The notes under the pieces are model-generated. The model was not told the origin of the DNA, did not search any database, and saw nothing but the letters and a program-made list of their open reading frames with translations. A DNA stretch of 64,000 nucleotides from Thiocapsa imhoffii (GTDB taxonomy: Bacteria > Pseudomonadota > Gammaproteobacteria > Chromatiales > Chromatiaceae), in contig NZ_NRSD01000006.1 in the NCBI RefSeq assembly GCF_016583985.1, forward strand, positions 1 to 64,000, in the 5' to 3' direction. Position numbers and translations under genes: made by a program. Below are positions 63,394 through 64,000 of the stretch, piece after piece. Within the stretch, counting starts at the first letter, position 1. Every line of letters begins with the position of its first letter.

Positions 63394-64000
63394 GTGTCGC
63401 AGGATTCTGCTTCCCCCCCAGCCGCCCCACTCAGCTATCGTGACGCGGGGGTCGACATCGATGCCGGCGCCCGGCTCATCGAGCGCATCAAGCCGTTCGC
63501 CGCGGCCACGGCCCGACCGGGGGTGATCACCGGACTCGGCGGCTTCGGCGCGCTCTTCGAGCTCCCACTGACAGAGTATCGCGAGCCCGTCCTGGTCTCG
63601 GGTACCGACGGGGTTGGCACCAAGTTGAAATTGGCCATCGCGCTCGACCACCACGAGGGGATCGGCATTGACTTGGTCGCGATGTGCGCGAACGACATCC
63701 TGGTGAGCGGGGCAGAGCCGCTGTTTTTTCTCGACTATTTCGCCACCGGACGGTTGGATCTCGAGGTTGCGACGGCAGTGATCGAGGGCATTGCCCGGGG
63801 CTGCACCCTCGCCGGCTGCGCCCTGACAGGGGGTGAAACAGCGGAGATGCCGGGCGTCTATGCCGCGGGTGATTATGATCTTGCGGGCTTCTGTGTCGGG
63901 ATCGCCGAGAAGTCCGAGCTGATTCTGCCCGAACGGGTTCAGGTCGGCGACGTCCTCATCGGACTCGCCTCCTCCGGTCCCCATTCGAACGGTTACTCCC
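63394..64000 (+). CDS. purM: Phosphoribosylformylglycinamidine cyclo-ligase PurM, cut by the window edge
   Basis: The first 202 residues, starting at GTG 63394 with TAGGAG nine bases upstream. The N-terminus [20 protein letters not shown], the conserved [40 protein letters not shown] and [20 protein letters not shown] are all PurM motifs for the fifth step of purine biosynthesis. The gene continues past 64000. Confidence 0.95.
   Translation, partial: MSQDSASPPAAPLSYRDAGVDIDAGARLIERIKPFAAATARPGVITGLGGFGALFELPLTEYREPVLVSGTDGVGTKLKLAIALDHHEGIGIDLVAMCANDILVSGAEPLFFLDYFATGRLDLEVATAVIEGIARGCTLAGCALTGGETAEMPGVYAAGDYDLAGFCVGIAEKSELILPERVQVGDVLIGLASSGPHSNGYS

Overview
The window is high-GC DNA from a gammaproteobacterium. 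The housekeeping gene order rpsU-yqeY-dnaG-rpoD-tRNA-Ile2, the aceE-aceF-lpd block, the rnr-rlmB pair and the hda/pgsA/purM cluster fit the Chromatiales (purple or other sulfur-oxidising gammaproteobacteria). That lineage call is an inference from gene content, not from a database comparison.

Region 1 (1-10.4 kb) is a type IV pilus locus. Two major-pilin-like genes lie on the minus strand. Two tandem paralogous minor-pilin operons lie on the plus strand (fimT-pilV-pilW-pilX, then pilE-fimT-pilV-pilW-pilX). The two copies are nearly identical in their membrane-anchor regions, but the two PilX proteins carry unrelated C-terminal passenger domains.

Region 2 (10.4-25.1 kb) is accessory DNA dominated by repeats. 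REP hairpins are arranged as inverted pairs (BIMEs) enclosing 24-bp minisatellites, with a REP-associated tyrosine transposase (RAYT) gene among them. A second, roughly 70-bp palindromic element sits exactly at the ends of toxin-antitoxin genes. Between the repeats are intact TacAT-like and MazEF-like pairs, an AAA/DUF4143 ATPase, and broken pieces of Rpn, VapB, PIN and Phd genes. Two almost identical 1644-bp IS110-family elements of the IS1111 type are inserted at the same base of a REP. Their 3' non-coding regions are candidate bridge RNAs containing short matches to the target and donor junctions.

Region 3 (25.1-47.3 kb) is mostly core genome: tRNA-Ile2, rpoD, dnaG, yqeY, rpsU, tRNA-Ser, a Bax-inhibitor-1 membrane protein, and an SDF-family symporter broken by an exact 457-bp tandem duplication. 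A 1241-residue membrane protein faces two overlapping membrane GTPase genes and is of unknown function. pbpG, a porin-like outer-membrane protein, trmO, rlmB, rnr and tRNA-Leu follow.

Region 4 (47.6-64 kb) holds cobamide salvage (cbiZ, cbiB), the complete pyruvate dehydrogenase complex (aceE, aceF with two lipoyl domains, lpd with its own lipoyl domain), a lipoprotein with a Kunitz/BPTI-like cysteine pattern beside a cupin-like protein, rubrerythrin, a CpdA-like phosphodiesterase, acylphosphatase, a SoxW-like thioredoxin, a WrbA-like flavoprotein, hda, a pgsA-like gene, and purM, which runs off the right edge.
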